From Mycolicibacterium chlorophenolicum (GTDB lineage: Bacteria; Actinomycetota; Actinomycetes; Mycobacteriales; Mycobacteriaceae), in NCBI RefSeq assembly GCF_001044235.1, contig NZ_JYNL01000068.1, positions 113,354-177,353 on the forward strand: a stretch of 64,000 bases of DNA, given 5' to 3'. How positions within the stretch are numbered: position 1 is the first letter of the stretch; the number at the start of each line of letters is the position of its first letter. The translations under genes were made by a program, and so were the position numbers. The notes under the pieces are model-generated. The model ran no database searches. It was given only the letters and a program-made list of their open reading frames with translations, and was not told the origin of the DNA. Below, one piece after another: positions 1 to 8,759 of this stretch.

Positions 1-594
1 CCCGCGCAGCGTCGCCACGACGCCTGGCTCGCGGTCGGCCGGATGGCGCTGTGCTCCAAGAAGCTGGGCCAGCACAACGGATTACCCGTCACCGTCATCG
101 TCTCCACGACCTTGCAGGAGTTGGAGAAGGGGGCGGGGGTGGCGGTCACCGGCGGCGGCTCCCTGCTGCCGATGGCCGATCTGATCCGGATGGCCGCGCA
201 CGCCTATCACTATCTGGCGGTGTTCGATCACCACACCAGCCAAGCCCTCTACCTCGGCCGCACCAAACGCATCGCCTCGCCGGCGCAACGGATCGTGCTG
301 CACGCGCGTGACCGCGGCTGCACGAGGCCCGGCTGCACCGTGCCGGGCTACTGGTGCCAGGTCCATCACCTCACCGACTGGAAGAACGGCGGGCGCACCG
401 ACGTCGACACCACGACCCTGGCCTGCGGCCCGGAAAACCGAATGATCGAGACCACCGAGTGGACCACCCACCGAAACACCAAAGGCCAAACCGAATGGAT
501 CCCCCCACCCGACCTCGACCGGGGCCAACACCGCGTCAACGGCTACCACCACCCCGAACGCCACCTCCTGCCGGAGGACGACCAAGGACCGTAG
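1..594 (+). CDS. HNH endonuclease domain protein, 13E12/DUF222 type (5' end outside window)
   Basis: The reading frame is open from base 1, so this is the C-terminal part of a gene that begins upstream; an internal ATG lies at 43. The last ~100 residues carry an HNH nuclease signature: a CTRPGC zinc-knuckle-like pair, the HHLTDW metal/active-site stretch, and a later NRM. The part before it (AHAYHYLAVFDHHTSQALYLGRTKRIASPAQR in outline) is the usual lead-in of mycobacterial 13E12-repeat/DUF222 proteins. These are abundant multicopy genes of unknown role in mycobacteria, presumed to cut or bind DNA. The C-terminal tail is charged and rich in Pro and His. No partner gene is linked; the next gene starts 169 bases further on. 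Confidence 0.85.
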   Translation, partial: PAQRRHDAWLAVGRMALCSKKLGQHNGLPVTVIVSTTLQELEKGAGVAVTGGGSLLPMADLIRMAAHAYHYLAVFDHHTSQALYLGRTKRIASPAQRIVLHARDRGCTRPGCTVPGYWCQVHHLTDWKNGGRTDVDTTTLACGPENRMIETTEWTTHRNTKGQTEWIPPPDLDRGQHRVNGYHHPERHLLPEDDQGP

Positions 595-763
595 GCGCAG
601 AAGCGATGGTGCCCGACGTGCGGAATGCGTCACGAATGCGTCGGATCCGCGCCCCAGTGGTGTGCCGAAAGTCCCTTGCAGGTCCCGCCCTTGGGCATTA
701 GTGCCGGCCGGCTTCCGGCGTGACGATTACTCGATGATGCCCACCATCGAGAGGAGTGGAGAC

Positions 764-2956
764 ATGGCTCGCAGTCCTTTGGCGAGGAAGCTCGCGCCGG
801 GGTGGGGCACACACGCGGGGCGTGTCGGCGCCTTGGCCGCATCGTTGGGCGTCGGTGCCGCGATCTTCTGGTTGCCGGCCGTGGCATGGGCGGAGCCGAG
901 CGGCGAAACGTCGGCCGCTGCATCGGCCGGTGCAGCGTCGGGGCACACGAGAACGGCCAGGACCTCATCGTCATCCGGCGCCGGATCCAGACAGACTGCT
1001 ACGCAGAGACACCGGTCTGTGCGAGTATCGCTCGGGCACAGCGCAACCGACACCGCTGCCCCGTCGCCAGCATCCGCCTCCATCGAGTCAGGACCCCGAC
1101 CGGCGATTGCCCGCAAACACCTTTTCGCGCCGCGGCCGTCATCACTGGGTACCGATCACCCCACTTCCCCAGTCGAATCGCCCCTGGCGACGTCGATGCT
1201 GGCCTATGCACGGCGGCACACCGAGAACCAAGACACGAACAGGGTTGGTATTCGCCAGAGTTCAAAGCAGACGACCGGACTGTTCACTGCAGAGCCGGCA
1301 GCCACCATCGCCGTGTCGGTCGACGGTTCACCCGCTGGTCCGGTCGCCATTGCCGGGGACGGAATCGCGTATCAGGTCACCACCCGATCCTCGTCGTCGT
1401 CAGACGTCACCCGCGTCAGCGTTCTCACTCCCGATGGACAACTGCTGGCGACATCGCGTGCGATCGCAGGCCTCCCAGAGCCGGACTGTCAGGCCGTCGG
1501 TAGGCCTGACGGATCGCTGGTCCTGGTGACCCTGAACGACAAGGAGACGTTGTCGACGATCTCGATCATCAACGGGAACGGCAGTGTCGTTCGGACCACG
1601 ACCGTCCTCGGCCGGGCCGAAAGCATGACATCCAGCGCCAGCGGTGCCGTGTTCGTCGATACCTCGTGGACCATTCCGTTCTTTCCCACCGGTTACGGGG
1701 ATCTCGCCACCCTGTACGTCTCTCCCCAGAACACGGTGCGGACATTTGCGCCCAGTGGTGTCACCGCAGGACCGGACGGCACGGCCTACCTGGTCTCGTC
1801 GCGCACCGGTATCCCAACGCAGATGATCCGACCCAGCGGACGCGTGCAGAGGATCGTGGTGCCCTTCGGCAGCAATGCCGGCACGGCCCCCGTGTTCGCC
1901 GGGGATGGAACCGCTTACTGGACAGTCGGTACCCCAACTCTGTTCGGCGGCGAGAAGACTCGTCTGTACACCCTCGACGACACGTTGAAGGTGACGCGAA
2001 CCGTCACCGGCTTCCCGGCACGCGCGGTAGTGACTGCACAGGGGGTCGTTGTGGTGACCCAGACCGGATACCAGCAGACCGCCTATCAAGGAACGACCTA
2101 CTATTCCTGGATCGCCGACAACACCGTCGTTGCGTCCCAAGCCATCGACGGAGCATCGAACAGTCAGGTGACCCCGGGCGGAACCGTGTACGCGGTGCTC
2201 GACACGCCGGCACAGCAAGTCACGAGCGTCCTCGTCATGGACAGCGGTCGAACTCGCGGCACGGTCACCCTGCCTGGAACATTGGCATCGAACGGCCCAC
2301 TCGATGTCGACGGATCTGGGCCACGAGTCGGCGAACAGGGCTACGTCACCTATGAGTCCGCCGGGCGGCGGTATCTCGCCGTGCTCGATCCCGATGGCAC
2401 CGTCGCGCGCACCGTGCTGCTCCCAGACGACGCTTCGTATACGAGCCCGGTCTTCTTCGGTCCTGATGGCGCGCCCTACGTCTTCCTCGCTTTCGGATAT
2501 GCCCAGGGTGAAGTCGCCTCGCAACAGGTCTTGGCCGTGGCCAGTGACACCTACACACCGATGGTGTCCGGTCCGGTGAAGTATGACGATCCTCGGATCC
2601 AGTTCAGTCCGGACGGCACGGGTTACCTGTTGGGTAGTGACAACCAATCGGGGTTCATGAACGTCATCGGGTTCGATGCGCCGGGGACGACGCCGGTCGC
2701 CTTGACCGACACCCCGATCTTTGCGGGTCGGATCCTGGTCTTCGCTCCCGACGGCACCGCCTACACCTTCCTCGCGGGTATCGATGGTGTGAGTCTGTAC
2801 GCGCTCTCACCGGCGGGCGCCACCGAGGTTCTTCCGCTCACCTACTTCCCACTGGTGCCTGTCGTCGTCGCACCCGACGGCACGCTGTACCTCACCGCGC
2901 ACGGAGGCGGCGACAACACCGTCGTGACACTGATCCCGCCGACCGCCGTCCGCTAG
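764..2956 (+). CDS. secreted beta-propeller-like protein of unknown function
   Basis: I do not recognise a named gene. The frame is open from 662, but the ATG at 764 follows GAGAGGAGTGGAGAC and begins a clear signal peptide (basic start, hydrophobic AASLGVGAAIFWLPAVAWA, cleavage before EPS), giving 730 residues. A Ser/Thr/Ala-rich, low-complexity stretch (about residues 45-140) probably acts as a wall-spanning linker. The rest consists of repeats around G-x-D/P-D-G-T-A-Y-L/V (for example GPDGTAYLV, SPDGTGYLL, APDGTAYTF, APDGTLYLT), the spacing expected of a beta-propeller of NHL/YncE style. An envelope or extracellular binding role is likely. No operon partner: the next gene starts 34 bases later but is a cytosolic methyltransferase. 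Confidence 0.75.
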   Translation: MARSPLARKLAPGWGTHAGRVGALAASLGVGAAIFWLPAVAWAEPSGETSAAASAGAASGHTRTARTSSSSGAGSRQTATQRHRSVRVSLGHSATDTAAPSPASASIESGPRPAIARKHLFAPRPSSLGTDHPTSPVESPLATSMLAYARRHTENQDTNRVGIRQSSKQTTGLFTAEPAATIAVSVDGSPAGPVAIAGDGIAYQVTTRSSSSSDVTRVSVLTPDGQLLATSRAIAGLPEPDCQAVGRPDGSLVLVTLNDKETLSTISIINGNGSVVRTTTVLGRAESMTSSASGAVFVDTSWTIPFFPTGYGDLATLYVSPQNTVRTFAPSGVTAGPDGTAYLVSSRTGIPTQMIRPSGRVQRIVVPFGSNAGTAPVFAGDGTAYWTVGTPTLFGGEKTRLYTLDDTLKVTRTVTGFPARAVVTAQGVVVVTQTGYQQTAYQGTTYYSWIADNTVVASQAIDGASNSQVTPGGTVYAVLDTPAQQVTSVLVMDSGRTRGTVTLPGTLASNGPLDVDGSGPRVGEQGYVTYESAGRRYLAVLDPDGTVARTVLLPDDASYTSPVFFGPDGAPYVFLAFGYAQGEVASQQVLAVASDTYTPMVSGPVKYDDPRIQFSPDGTGYLLGSDNQSGFMNVIGFDAPGTTPVALTDTPIFAGRILVFAPDGTAYTFLAGIDGVSLYALSPAGATEVLPLTYFPLVPVVVAPDGTLYLTAHGGGDNTVVTLIPPTAVR

Positions 2957-2990
2957 GCACTGACTCGCCCCACCGAGGGACAATGTCGGC

Positions 2991-3596
2991 ATGGTCGAGC
3001 AGAGCTTGTGGATGAGACAGGTCGAGGCCGACCCCGGGCACTCCGGCTGGTACGTCGAGCGCTTCCGGACCATGGCACGGGCAGGTGACGACCTGGACGG
3101 TGAGGCCCGCCTGGTCGACGCGATCGCCCCCCGCCGCGCCCGCATCCTCGACGCAGGCTGTGGACCCGGCCGGCTCGGTGGGTACCTCTCGCGCGCCGGC
3201 CACGACGTCGTCGGGGTCGACGTCGACCCCGTGCTCATCGCGGCCGCCGAGCAGGATCATCCCGGTCCGCGCTGGCTCGTCTGCGACCTCGCCGAACTGG
3301 ACCTGCCCGCGTCCGGCATCACCGAACCGTTCGACGTCATCGCTTCGGCGGGCAATGTCATGACCTTCCTCGCCCCGAGCACCCGCGTCGCGGTCCTGGC
3401 CAGGTTGCGTGCGCATCTCGCCGCGGACGGTCGCGCGGTGATCGGCTTCGGCGCGGGGCGCGACTACGACTTCGGCGACTTCCTCGACCATGCGACCGAG
3501 GCCGGCTTCGCACCGGATCTGCTGCTGTCGACCTGGGATCTGCGACCCTTCCGCGACGACTCGGAGTTCCTCGTCGCGGTGCTGCGTCCGGCATAG
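2991..3596 (+). CDS. class I SAM-dependent methyltransferase
   Basis: 201 residues. Motif I, ILDAGCGPGRLGG (about residues 46-58), followed by the acidic end of strand 2 (VVGVDVD) and a motif around FDVIASAGNVMTF, gives a complete Rossmann-type SAM-binding methyltransferase. Substrate is not predictable; the protein resembles the small stand-alone methyltransferase_11/25 type. The ATG at 2991 is the only sensible start. It lies 34 bases after the preceding gene and 39 before the thioesterase gene on the same strand, so the three may share transcription, although I see no functional link. Confidence 0.85.
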   Translation: MVEQSLWMRQVEADPGHSGWYVERFRTMARAGDDLDGEARLVDAIAPRRARILDAGCGPGRLGGYLSRAGHDVVGVDVDPVLIAAAEQDHPGPRWLVCDLAELDLPASGITEPFDVIASAGNVMTFLAPSTRVAVLARLRAHLAADGRAVIGFGAGRDYDFGDFLDHATEAGFAPDLLLSTWDLRPFRDDSEFLVAVLRPA

Positions 3597-3635
3597 GCCG
3601 AACCCCCGAGGCCGCGGACCGTAGGCTGGCCCGCG

Positions 3636-4388
3636 ATGAGCACCCACGACGTCGACCATCGCCTGGCACCGCTCCCCGACACCGGATACGTCTACCGGAC
3701 CTCGTGGCGGGTGGCGACGGGCGACGTCGGCGGCGACCTCAACCTGCGCCTGGACGGAGTCGCCCGCTACATCCAGGAGGTCGGCGCGGAGAACCTCGTC
3801 GACGCCGGCGAGGCCGAAGAACACCCCCACTGGCTGGTGCAGCGCACCGTGGTCGACGTCATCGAGCCGATCGGGTTCCCCAACGAGGTGACCTTCAGCA
3901 GATGGTGCTCGGCGCTGTCCCTGCGCTGGTGCACCATGCGGGTGGACCTCGTCGGCAGCGACGGCGGCCGCATCGAGACCGAGGGCTTCTGGATCGCGAT
4001 GAACGCGAAGACGCTGACCCCGCAGCGCGCGACCGACAGCCTGCTCGCCCGGTTCGGCACCACCACCACCGAGCACCGCCTCAAATGGCGGCCGTGGTTG
4101 CAGAATCCGGACACCGTCGAAGACACGGCACCATTCGCGTTGCGCCGCACCGACATCGACCTGTTCGAGCACGTCACCAACACCGCCTACTGGCACGCCA
4201 TCCACGAGGTGATGGCCGTCGCCCCCGAGGCGTGCACGCCCCCTTACCGCGCGGTGATCGAATACCGCAAGCCGATCAAGTACGGCGAAGAGGTGGTCCT
4301 CGGCTGGACCCGGCGCGGCGACGCCGTGCAGATCGCGCTGAGCGTCGGCGACGAGGTCAGGGCCGCGGCGCTGCTGCGCCCCCTGTAG
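3636..4388 (+). CDS. acyl-ACP thioesterase family protein (double hotdog)
   Basis: 250 residues, the normal size for bacterial acyl-[acyl carrier protein] thioesterases of the FatA/FatB-like family. The N-terminal hotdog starts at YVYRTSWRVATGDVGGDLNLRLDGVARY in outline, and the second hotdog begins near LRRTDIDLFEHVTNTAYW, where the D-x-F-x-H-V-x-N-x-x-Y motif is typical of the active-site half of this family. The expected role is hydrolysis of acyl-thioesters to free fatty acids in the cytoplasm. It is followed 13 bases later by an enoyl-CoA hydratase gene on the same strand, suggesting a small lipid-metabolism operon. Confidence 0.85.
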   Translation: MSTHDVDHRLAPLPDTGYVYRTSWRVATGDVGGDLNLRLDGVARYIQEVGAENLVDAGEAEEHPHWLVQRTVVDVIEPIGFPNEVTFSRWCSALSLRWCTMRVDLVGSDGGRIETEGFWIAMNAKTLTPQRATDSLLARFGTTTTEHRLKWRPWLQNPDTVEDTAPFALRRTDIDLFEHVTNTAYWHAIHEVMAVAPEACTPPYRAVIEYRKPIKYGEEVVLGWTRRGDAVQIALSVGDEVRAAALLRPL

Positions 4389-4401
4389 CTACGCTGAGCG
4401 G

Positions 4402-5154
4402 ATGGCCGATCTCGTACTGACGCAGGTCGTCGACCGCGTCATGCTCATCACCGTGAACGACCCCGACCGCCGCAACGCGGTCACCGCCGACAGCTCGGCA
4501 GCCCTGCGCGCCGCCGTGGACGCCGCCGAGGCGGACGAAGGCGTGCACGCGGTGATCGTGACGGGCGCCGGTAAGGCGTTCTGCGCCGGCGCGGATCTGA
4601 CCGCGCTCGGCAAGGCGACCGAGGACGGGCTGCGGGTCATCTACGACGGTTTTCTCGCCGTCGCCGAGTGCACCCTGCCGACCATAGCCGCGGTCAACGG
4701 GCCCGCCGTGGGCGCCGGCCTGAACCTCGCCCTCGCCGCCGACGTGCGCATCGCCGGCCCGTCGGCACTGTTCGATCCGCGCTTCCAGAAGCTCGGCATC
4801 CATCCCGGCGGCGGCGCGACGTTCATGCTGCAACGCGCGATCGGGCCGCAGGCCGCCCGGGCCGCGCTGCTGTTCGGGATGCGCTTCGACGCCGAGGCGG
4901 CCGTCCGGCACGGGCTCGCCCTCGAGATCGCCGACGACCCGGTCGCCGCCGCCCGCGAGTTGGCCGCCGGCCCGGCGTCGGCACCGCGCGACGTCGTCGT
5001 CGCGACCAAGGCGTCGATGCGCGCCACCTTCAACCCCGGCATCACCGACATGCACCAGCACCACATGGCAGTCGACGTCGAGATCGGCCCGCAGGCCCGG
5101 TCCATCGAATCCCCCGAGTTCGCCGAGCGGCTCGCCGCCGCCAAGCGCAGGTGA
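4402..5154 (+). CDS. enoyl-CoA hydratase/isomerase family protein
   Basis: 250 residues of the crotonase fold. Both oxyanion-hole segments are present: GKAFCAGADLTAL (about residues 55-67) and NGPAVGAGLNLALAADVRIAG (about 94-114). The family hydrates or isomerises 2-enoyl-CoA; the exact substrate cannot be assigned. Starts 13 bases after the thioesterase gene, so co-transcription is likely. It converges on bkdC, whose stop lies 37 bases downstream; the short gap holds only a weak CGGG...CCCG hairpin. Confidence 0.9.
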   Translation: MADLVLTQVVDRVMLITVNDPDRRNAVTADSSAALRAAVDAAEADEGVHAVIVTGAGKAFCAGADLTALGKATEDGLRVIYDGFLAVAECTLPTIAAVNGPAVGAGLNLALAADVRIAGPSALFDPRFQKLGIHPGGGATFMLQRAIGPQAARAALLFGMRFDAEAAVRHGLALEIADDPVAAARELAAGPASAPRDVVVATKASMRATFNPGITDMHQHHMAVDVEIGPQARSIESPEFAERLAAAKRR

Positions 5155-5191
5155 GCTTACGGCGGGCAGGAGCGAAGCGACCCGGCCAATG

Positions 5192-6331
5192 TCACAGGTC
5201 GAGCAGCGCCGTCTGAGGCTCCTCGATCAGCGCGCGCAGCTCGCCCAGGAACGCGCCGACCTGCGCCCCGTCGGCGACCCGGTGGTCGAACGCGCACGTC
5301 AGCCGCATCGTCGACCGCGCCACCACCTCGCCGTCGACCACCACGGCGCGGGGCTTCAGCGCGCCCACCCCGAGAATCGCGGCTTCCGGATGGTTGATCA
5401 CCGGAACCCCGTCGTCGAGTCCCAGCGCCCCGAAGTTGGACACCGTGAACGTCGAACCCTGCATGTCGGAGGGTGCGAGCGTGCCCTCACGTGCGGCGGC
5501 CACCAGTCGCGCCACCTCGTCACCGAGCTGACGGGTGGTCCGCTTCTGAGCGTCCGTCACCACCGGGACCAGTAGCCCGCGCGGCGCGGCCACACCGACG
5601 CCCAGGTGGATCGCCGCATGGGTATGGACCCGCGGTCCGTCGACGGTGTCGAGCCATGTCGCGTTCAGCTCCGGATGCGTGCGCAGCGCGGCGACCACCA
5701 TCCTGAGCACCAGCACGAACGGTGTCACCGACGCCGCGCCGACAGAGGTGCAGTGCTCCCGCAACCGCAGCAATGCGGTGCCGTCGACGTCGACCGACGC
5801 GTTCGCGTCGGGAATCTCACGGCGTGACAACGCCATTCGCCGCGCCATCGCCAGCCGCACACCGGTCACGGGCGCATCCGGCGCCATATCGGCCGCGGAA
5901 AGTACGTCGGCGCGGGTGACGATGCCGTCGGGTCCCGATCCGTTCACGCGGTCCAGGTCGACGTCGAGGTCGGCGGCCAGTTTGCGCACCGGCGGCTTGG
6001 TACGGGCACGCCGGCGGCTTCCGTCCAGCGCATCGTCGGTGCCGTAACCCACCAGCACGGGCTTACGCGGCGGCGTGTGTTCCACGTCGGCGGTCTCGAT
6101 GCGCACCAGCACCGATCCGACCGGCAGCGTCTGGCCCTCGGCGCCACCGAGTTCGGCGATCCGCCCGGCATACGGGCTCGGGATCTCCACCTCGGCTTTG
6201 TTCGTCTCGACCGTGCACAGCGTCTGGTTCAACGCCACCTCGTCGCCGACCGCCACCGCCCAACCGGTGATCGTCGCGTCCTCGAGCCCCTCACCGAGGT
6301 CGGGCACCAGGAAATCCCGCAGCGCGCTCAT
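5192..6331 (-). CDS. bkdC: branched-chain 2-oxoacid dehydrogenase E2 (dihydrolipoamide acyltransferase)
   Basis: Transfers the acyl group from E1 to CoA in the branched-chain keto acid dehydrogenase complex. The frame is open to 6469 but the protein must start at the ATG at 6331 (MSALRDFLVPDLGEG), which overlaps the bkdB stop as ATGA; this gives 379 residues. Domains in order: one lipoyl domain with the lipoylated lysine in VETNKAEVE (about K45); a Pro/Arg linker; an E3-binding domain (VRKLAADLDVDLDRV...TRADVL); and the acyltransferase catalytic domain with the DHRVADG active-site histidine near the C terminus. Last gene of bkdA-bkdB-bkdC. The M. tuberculosis counterpart is Rv2495c; its older name pdhC reflects homology, but the context fits branched-chain substrates. 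Confidence 0.93.
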   Translation of the reverse strand: MSALRDFLVPDLGEGLEDATITGWAVAVGDEVALNQTLCTVETNKAEVEIPSPYAGRIAELGGAEGQTLPVGSVLVRIETADVEHTPPRKPVLVGYGTDDALDGSRRRARTKPPVRKLAADLDVDLDRVNGSGPDGIVTRADVLSAADMAPDAPVTGVRLAMARRMALSRREIPDANASVDVDGTALLRLREHCTSVGAASVTPFVLVLRMVVAALRTHPELNATWLDTVDGPRVHTHAAIHLGVGVAAPRGLLVPVVTDAQKRTTRQLGDEVARLVAAAREGTLAPSDMQGSTFTVSNFGALGLDDGVPVINHPEAAILGVGALKPRAVVVDGEVVARSTMRLTCAFDHRVADGAQVGAFLGELRALIEEPQTALLDL

Positions 6332-7365
6332 GGCCGGCTCATCGCGTCGTCGACGCAGTCGAGGAGGCGGTCGACGCCGGGCAGCCACAACCGCTCGAGT
6401 CTGGCCGGCGGATACGGCGTGTCGAAGCCGGTGGCCCGCAGCACCGGTGCCTCCAGATCGTAGAAGCACTCCTCGGAGATACGGGCCGCCAACTCAGCGC
6501 CGAAACCCAATGTGCGCGAACCCTCGTGCATCACCACCGCCCGTCCCGTCTTGCGCACCGACGCCGCGACGGTGTCGAAGTCGAGTGGATTCAGCGTCCG
6601 CAGATCGATGACTTCCAGACTGGTCGAACAGGATTCGGCTGCGTTGAGCGCGGTGGCGACCAGGGAGCCGTAGGTGATGACGGTGACGTCCTCGCCGGCA
6701 CGGCGAATGACGGCGCGCCCGATCGGTTCGGCCGGGTTGCGGGTGTCGACGACCTCCTTGGCCCAGTAACGGCGTTTCGGTTCCAGGAAGATCACGGGAT
6801 CACGCTCGGCGATTGCGTACCGCAGCAGCCAGTAGGCGTCCGACGGTGTCGAGGGAACGACGACTTTGAGCCCCGCGGTGTGCAGCCAGTATGTCTCGGT
6901 CGACTCCGAATGATGTTCCACCGCACCGATTCCGCCGAACGACGGAATCCGGATCGTCACCGGCATGTCCACATCGCCGCGCGTGCGCATCCGGTACTTG
7001 GCCAGATGGCTGACGATCTGATCGAAGGCGGGCGCGGCGAATCCGTCGAACTGGATCTCGGGCACCGGCACGAAGCCGCGGATTGCCATCCCGATCGCGA
7101 TCCCGACGATCGCCGATTCAGCCAGCGGAGTGTCGAAACACCGCTGCTCCCCGTACCGTTCGGCCAGGCCCTCGGTGACGCGGAAGACACCGCCGAGCGT
7201 GGCGACGTCCTCCCCGAACACCAGCACCCGGTCATCGGCGGCCATCGCATCCGACAGCGCCCGGTTGATCGCCTGCGCCATCGACAGTGCCGGGGGCGCC
7301 GCGACCGGCGGCGGCTCAGGAGCGTCGTCGTCGAAGCCGAACGGTCTCTCGATGAGCTGGGTCAT
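6328..7365 (-). CDS. bkdB: branched-chain 2-oxoacid dehydrogenase E1 beta subunit
   Basis: 345 residues, full length for an E1 beta subunit. It supplies the C-terminal half of the thiamine-diphosphate active site together with BkdA. Recognisable segments are MAQAINRALSDAMAADDRVLVFGEDV in outline, TPLAESAIVGIAIGMA, the E1-beta histidine region (GGIGAVEHHSE), and IDLRTLNPLDFDTV of the transketolase C-terminal domain. The ATG at 7365 has GAAGGAG upstream. It begins 1 base after the bkdA stop and ends overlapping the bkdC start by 4 bases, so the three are translated as one unit. Confidence 0.94.
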   Translation of the reverse strand: MTQLIERPFGFDDDAPEPPPVAAPPALSMAQAINRALSDAMAADDRVLVFGEDVATLGGVFRVTEGLAERYGEQRCFDTPLAESAIVGIAIGMAIRGFVPVPEIQFDGFAAPAFDQIVSHLAKYRMRTRGDVDMPVTIRIPSFGGIGAVEHHSESTETYWLHTAGLKVVVPSTPSDAYWLLRYAIAERDPVIFLEPKRRYWAKEVVDTRNPAEPIGRAVIRRAGEDVTVITYGSLVATALNAAESCSTSLEVIDLRTLNPLDFDTVAASVRKTGRAVVMHEGSRTLGFGAELAARISEECFYDLEAPVLRATGFDTPYPPARLERLWLPGVDRLLDCVDDAMSRP

Positions 7366-7366
7366 G

Positions 7367-8434
7367 TCACGACTCCTTCGCCAGTTCGGCCGTCAACTGG
7401 GCGCGTTGGTGCTCCAGGTCCGGGGTGATGCGGTGGTAGACGGTGTCGAACACCTCGGTGACGTCGACGTCGGGCTCGGTGAGCACGGCGTCGCGCAGCT
7501 CGCTGCGCAGCCGCTGCGCGCGGTGGGCGACGCGGTCCTCCAACCGCTGCGTCCACACCCCCTCCTGCTCGAGATACGTCCGGTACCGCGCCAGCGGATC
7601 GCGCGACCGCCAGAGGTCGACCTCGTCCGCGCTGCGGTAGCGGGTGGGGTCGTCGGACGTGGTGTGCGGCCCCATCCGGTAGGTGACCGCCTCGATCAGG
7701 GTGGGCCCTTCTCCGGCGCGGGCTCGGGCGGCCGCCTCGGCCATCACCGCGAAGCACGCGAGCACGTCGTTGCCGTCGACGCGCACGCCGGGCATGCCGT
7801 ACCCGTCGGCGCGCTGGGTGATCGACGGCGCCGCCATCTGGCGGTGCATCGGCACCGAGATCGCCCAGTGGTTGTTCTGCACGAAGAAGACGCACGGCGC
7901 CCGGTACACCGACGCCAGGTTGAGCGCCTCGTGCACGTCGCCCTCGCTGGTGGCGCCGTCGCCGAGGAACGCGACGGTCACGCTGTCCTCGCCGAGGCGC
8001 TGGGCCGCCATCGCCGCGCCGACGGCGTGCAGGCCCTGCGTGCCGATTGGGATGGAGATGGGGGCGCAGCACTTGTCGGTGAAGCCGAGGCCGCCGTGCC
8101 ATGTCCCCCGCCACAGCGCCCCGACCTGCGGCGGGGAGATGCCCCGCACCAGGAACGCCCCGAGTTCGCGGTACTGCGGGAACAGCCAGTCGGTCTTGCG
8201 CAGGCACGCCGTCGCACCGACCTGCGCGGCCTCCTGCCCTCGGCACGAGGCGTAGAGCGCCAGCTCGCCCTGGCGCTGGAGGTTGACGAACTCGGTGTCG
8301 AGTTCGCGGGTGACGGCCATCGACTCGTAGAGCCAGGCCAGGGTCTCCGGGGGCAGATGTCTTCGGTATCGGGTTTCCGCCGTCGGTGCGCCGTCGGGCG
8401 CGACGAGCGCAATGGGCTCACAAACACCGGCCAT
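7367..8434 (-). CDS. bkdA: branched-chain 2-oxoacid dehydrogenase E1 alpha subunit
   Basis: First gene of bkdABC; with BkdB it decarboxylates branched 2-oxo acids and reductively acylates the E2 lipoyl group. The thiamine-diphosphate motif is seen as FLGDGATSEGDVHEALN...NN. The frame opens at a GTG at 8452, but the ATG at 8434 (MAGVCEPIAL, 355 residues) has AGGAGGCGGT directly upstream and is the better start. In M. tuberculosis the citE gene lies immediately upstream in the same direction; here an opposite-strand gene (8760-9440) and a decayed citE fragment intervene, so bkdABC must use its own promoter or a transcript running antisense through that gene. Confidence 0.93.
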   Translation of the reverse strand: MAGVCEPIALVAPDGAPTAETRYRRHLPPETLAWLYESMAVTRELDTEFVNLQRQGELALYASCRGQEAAQVGATACLRKTDWLFPQYRELGAFLVRGISPPQVGALWRGTWHGGLGFTDKCCAPISIPIGTQGLHAVGAAMAAQRLGEDSVTVAFLGDGATSEGDVHEALNLASVYRAPCVFFVQNNHWAISVPMHRQMAAPSITQRADGYGMPGVRVDGNDVLACFAVMAEAAARARAGEGPTLIEAVTYRMGPHTTSDDPTRYRSADEVDLWRSRDPLARYRTYLEQEGVWTQRLEDRVAHRAQRLRSELRDAVLTEPDVDVTEVFDTVYHRITPDLEHQRAQLTAELAKES

Positions 8435-8531
8435 ACCGCCTCCTAGGGTCACTGGCGGCGGATCGCGCCGTCAGTCGACTGAGGTGCTCAGCACGGAGGC
8501 GGTCGGGGCTGACCTCTGGTGGGAGGTCTGT

Positions 8532-8687
8532 CCGTCAGCTGCCGGGGTGTGGCGCCAACGCGACGATGTGCTCCGCCGCCGTAGTGCTGGGGCATCCACC
8601 ATTATGCCGCCGAAGCCGACGACGCCTCTGCTGCGTGCGCGCCGTGTCGAGGGCGAGGCGCGCCGAATCGCGTAGTCGACTACTCGT
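8532..8687 (-). pseudogene. decayed duplicate of the citE 3' end
   Basis: About 150 bases here match the 3' end of citE at 9445-9593 in the same orientation. Shared blocks include CGTCAGCTGCCGGGG, GCGACGATG, TGCCGCCGAA, GCGTGCGCGCCGTGTCGAG and AGTCGAC. Read on the minus strand, the fragment still gives pieces of the CitE C terminus (LDTARTQ, GGIMVDAP), but in different frames because of small indels. It therefore encodes nothing and is a remnant. The intact and broken copies flank the gene at 8760-9440 as direct repeats. The rest of the gap (8435-8531, 8688-8759) shows nothing else I can name. Confidence 0.85.
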
Positions 8688-8759
8688 GCCGCAGTCGTTG
8701 CGCCCGGTCAGAGTGGCGATTGCTCACCGGTCCACCCACTCCTTGGAAAGCGAATCCCG

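Noticed and set aside
1..594. HNH protein as homing endonuclease or mobile element
   Set aside because: 13E12/DUF222 proteins are common stable mycobacterial genes; no intron, intein or terminal repeats are seen.
5160..5182. Weak CGGG...CCCG hairpin between the enoyl-CoA hydratase and bkdC genes
   Set aside because: The stem is only four pairs with a long loop; it could be chance.
8412..8675. Open frame in the bkdA-citE gap
   Set aside because: It overlaps the decayed citE copy and the bkdA start, and has no ribosome site or domain.
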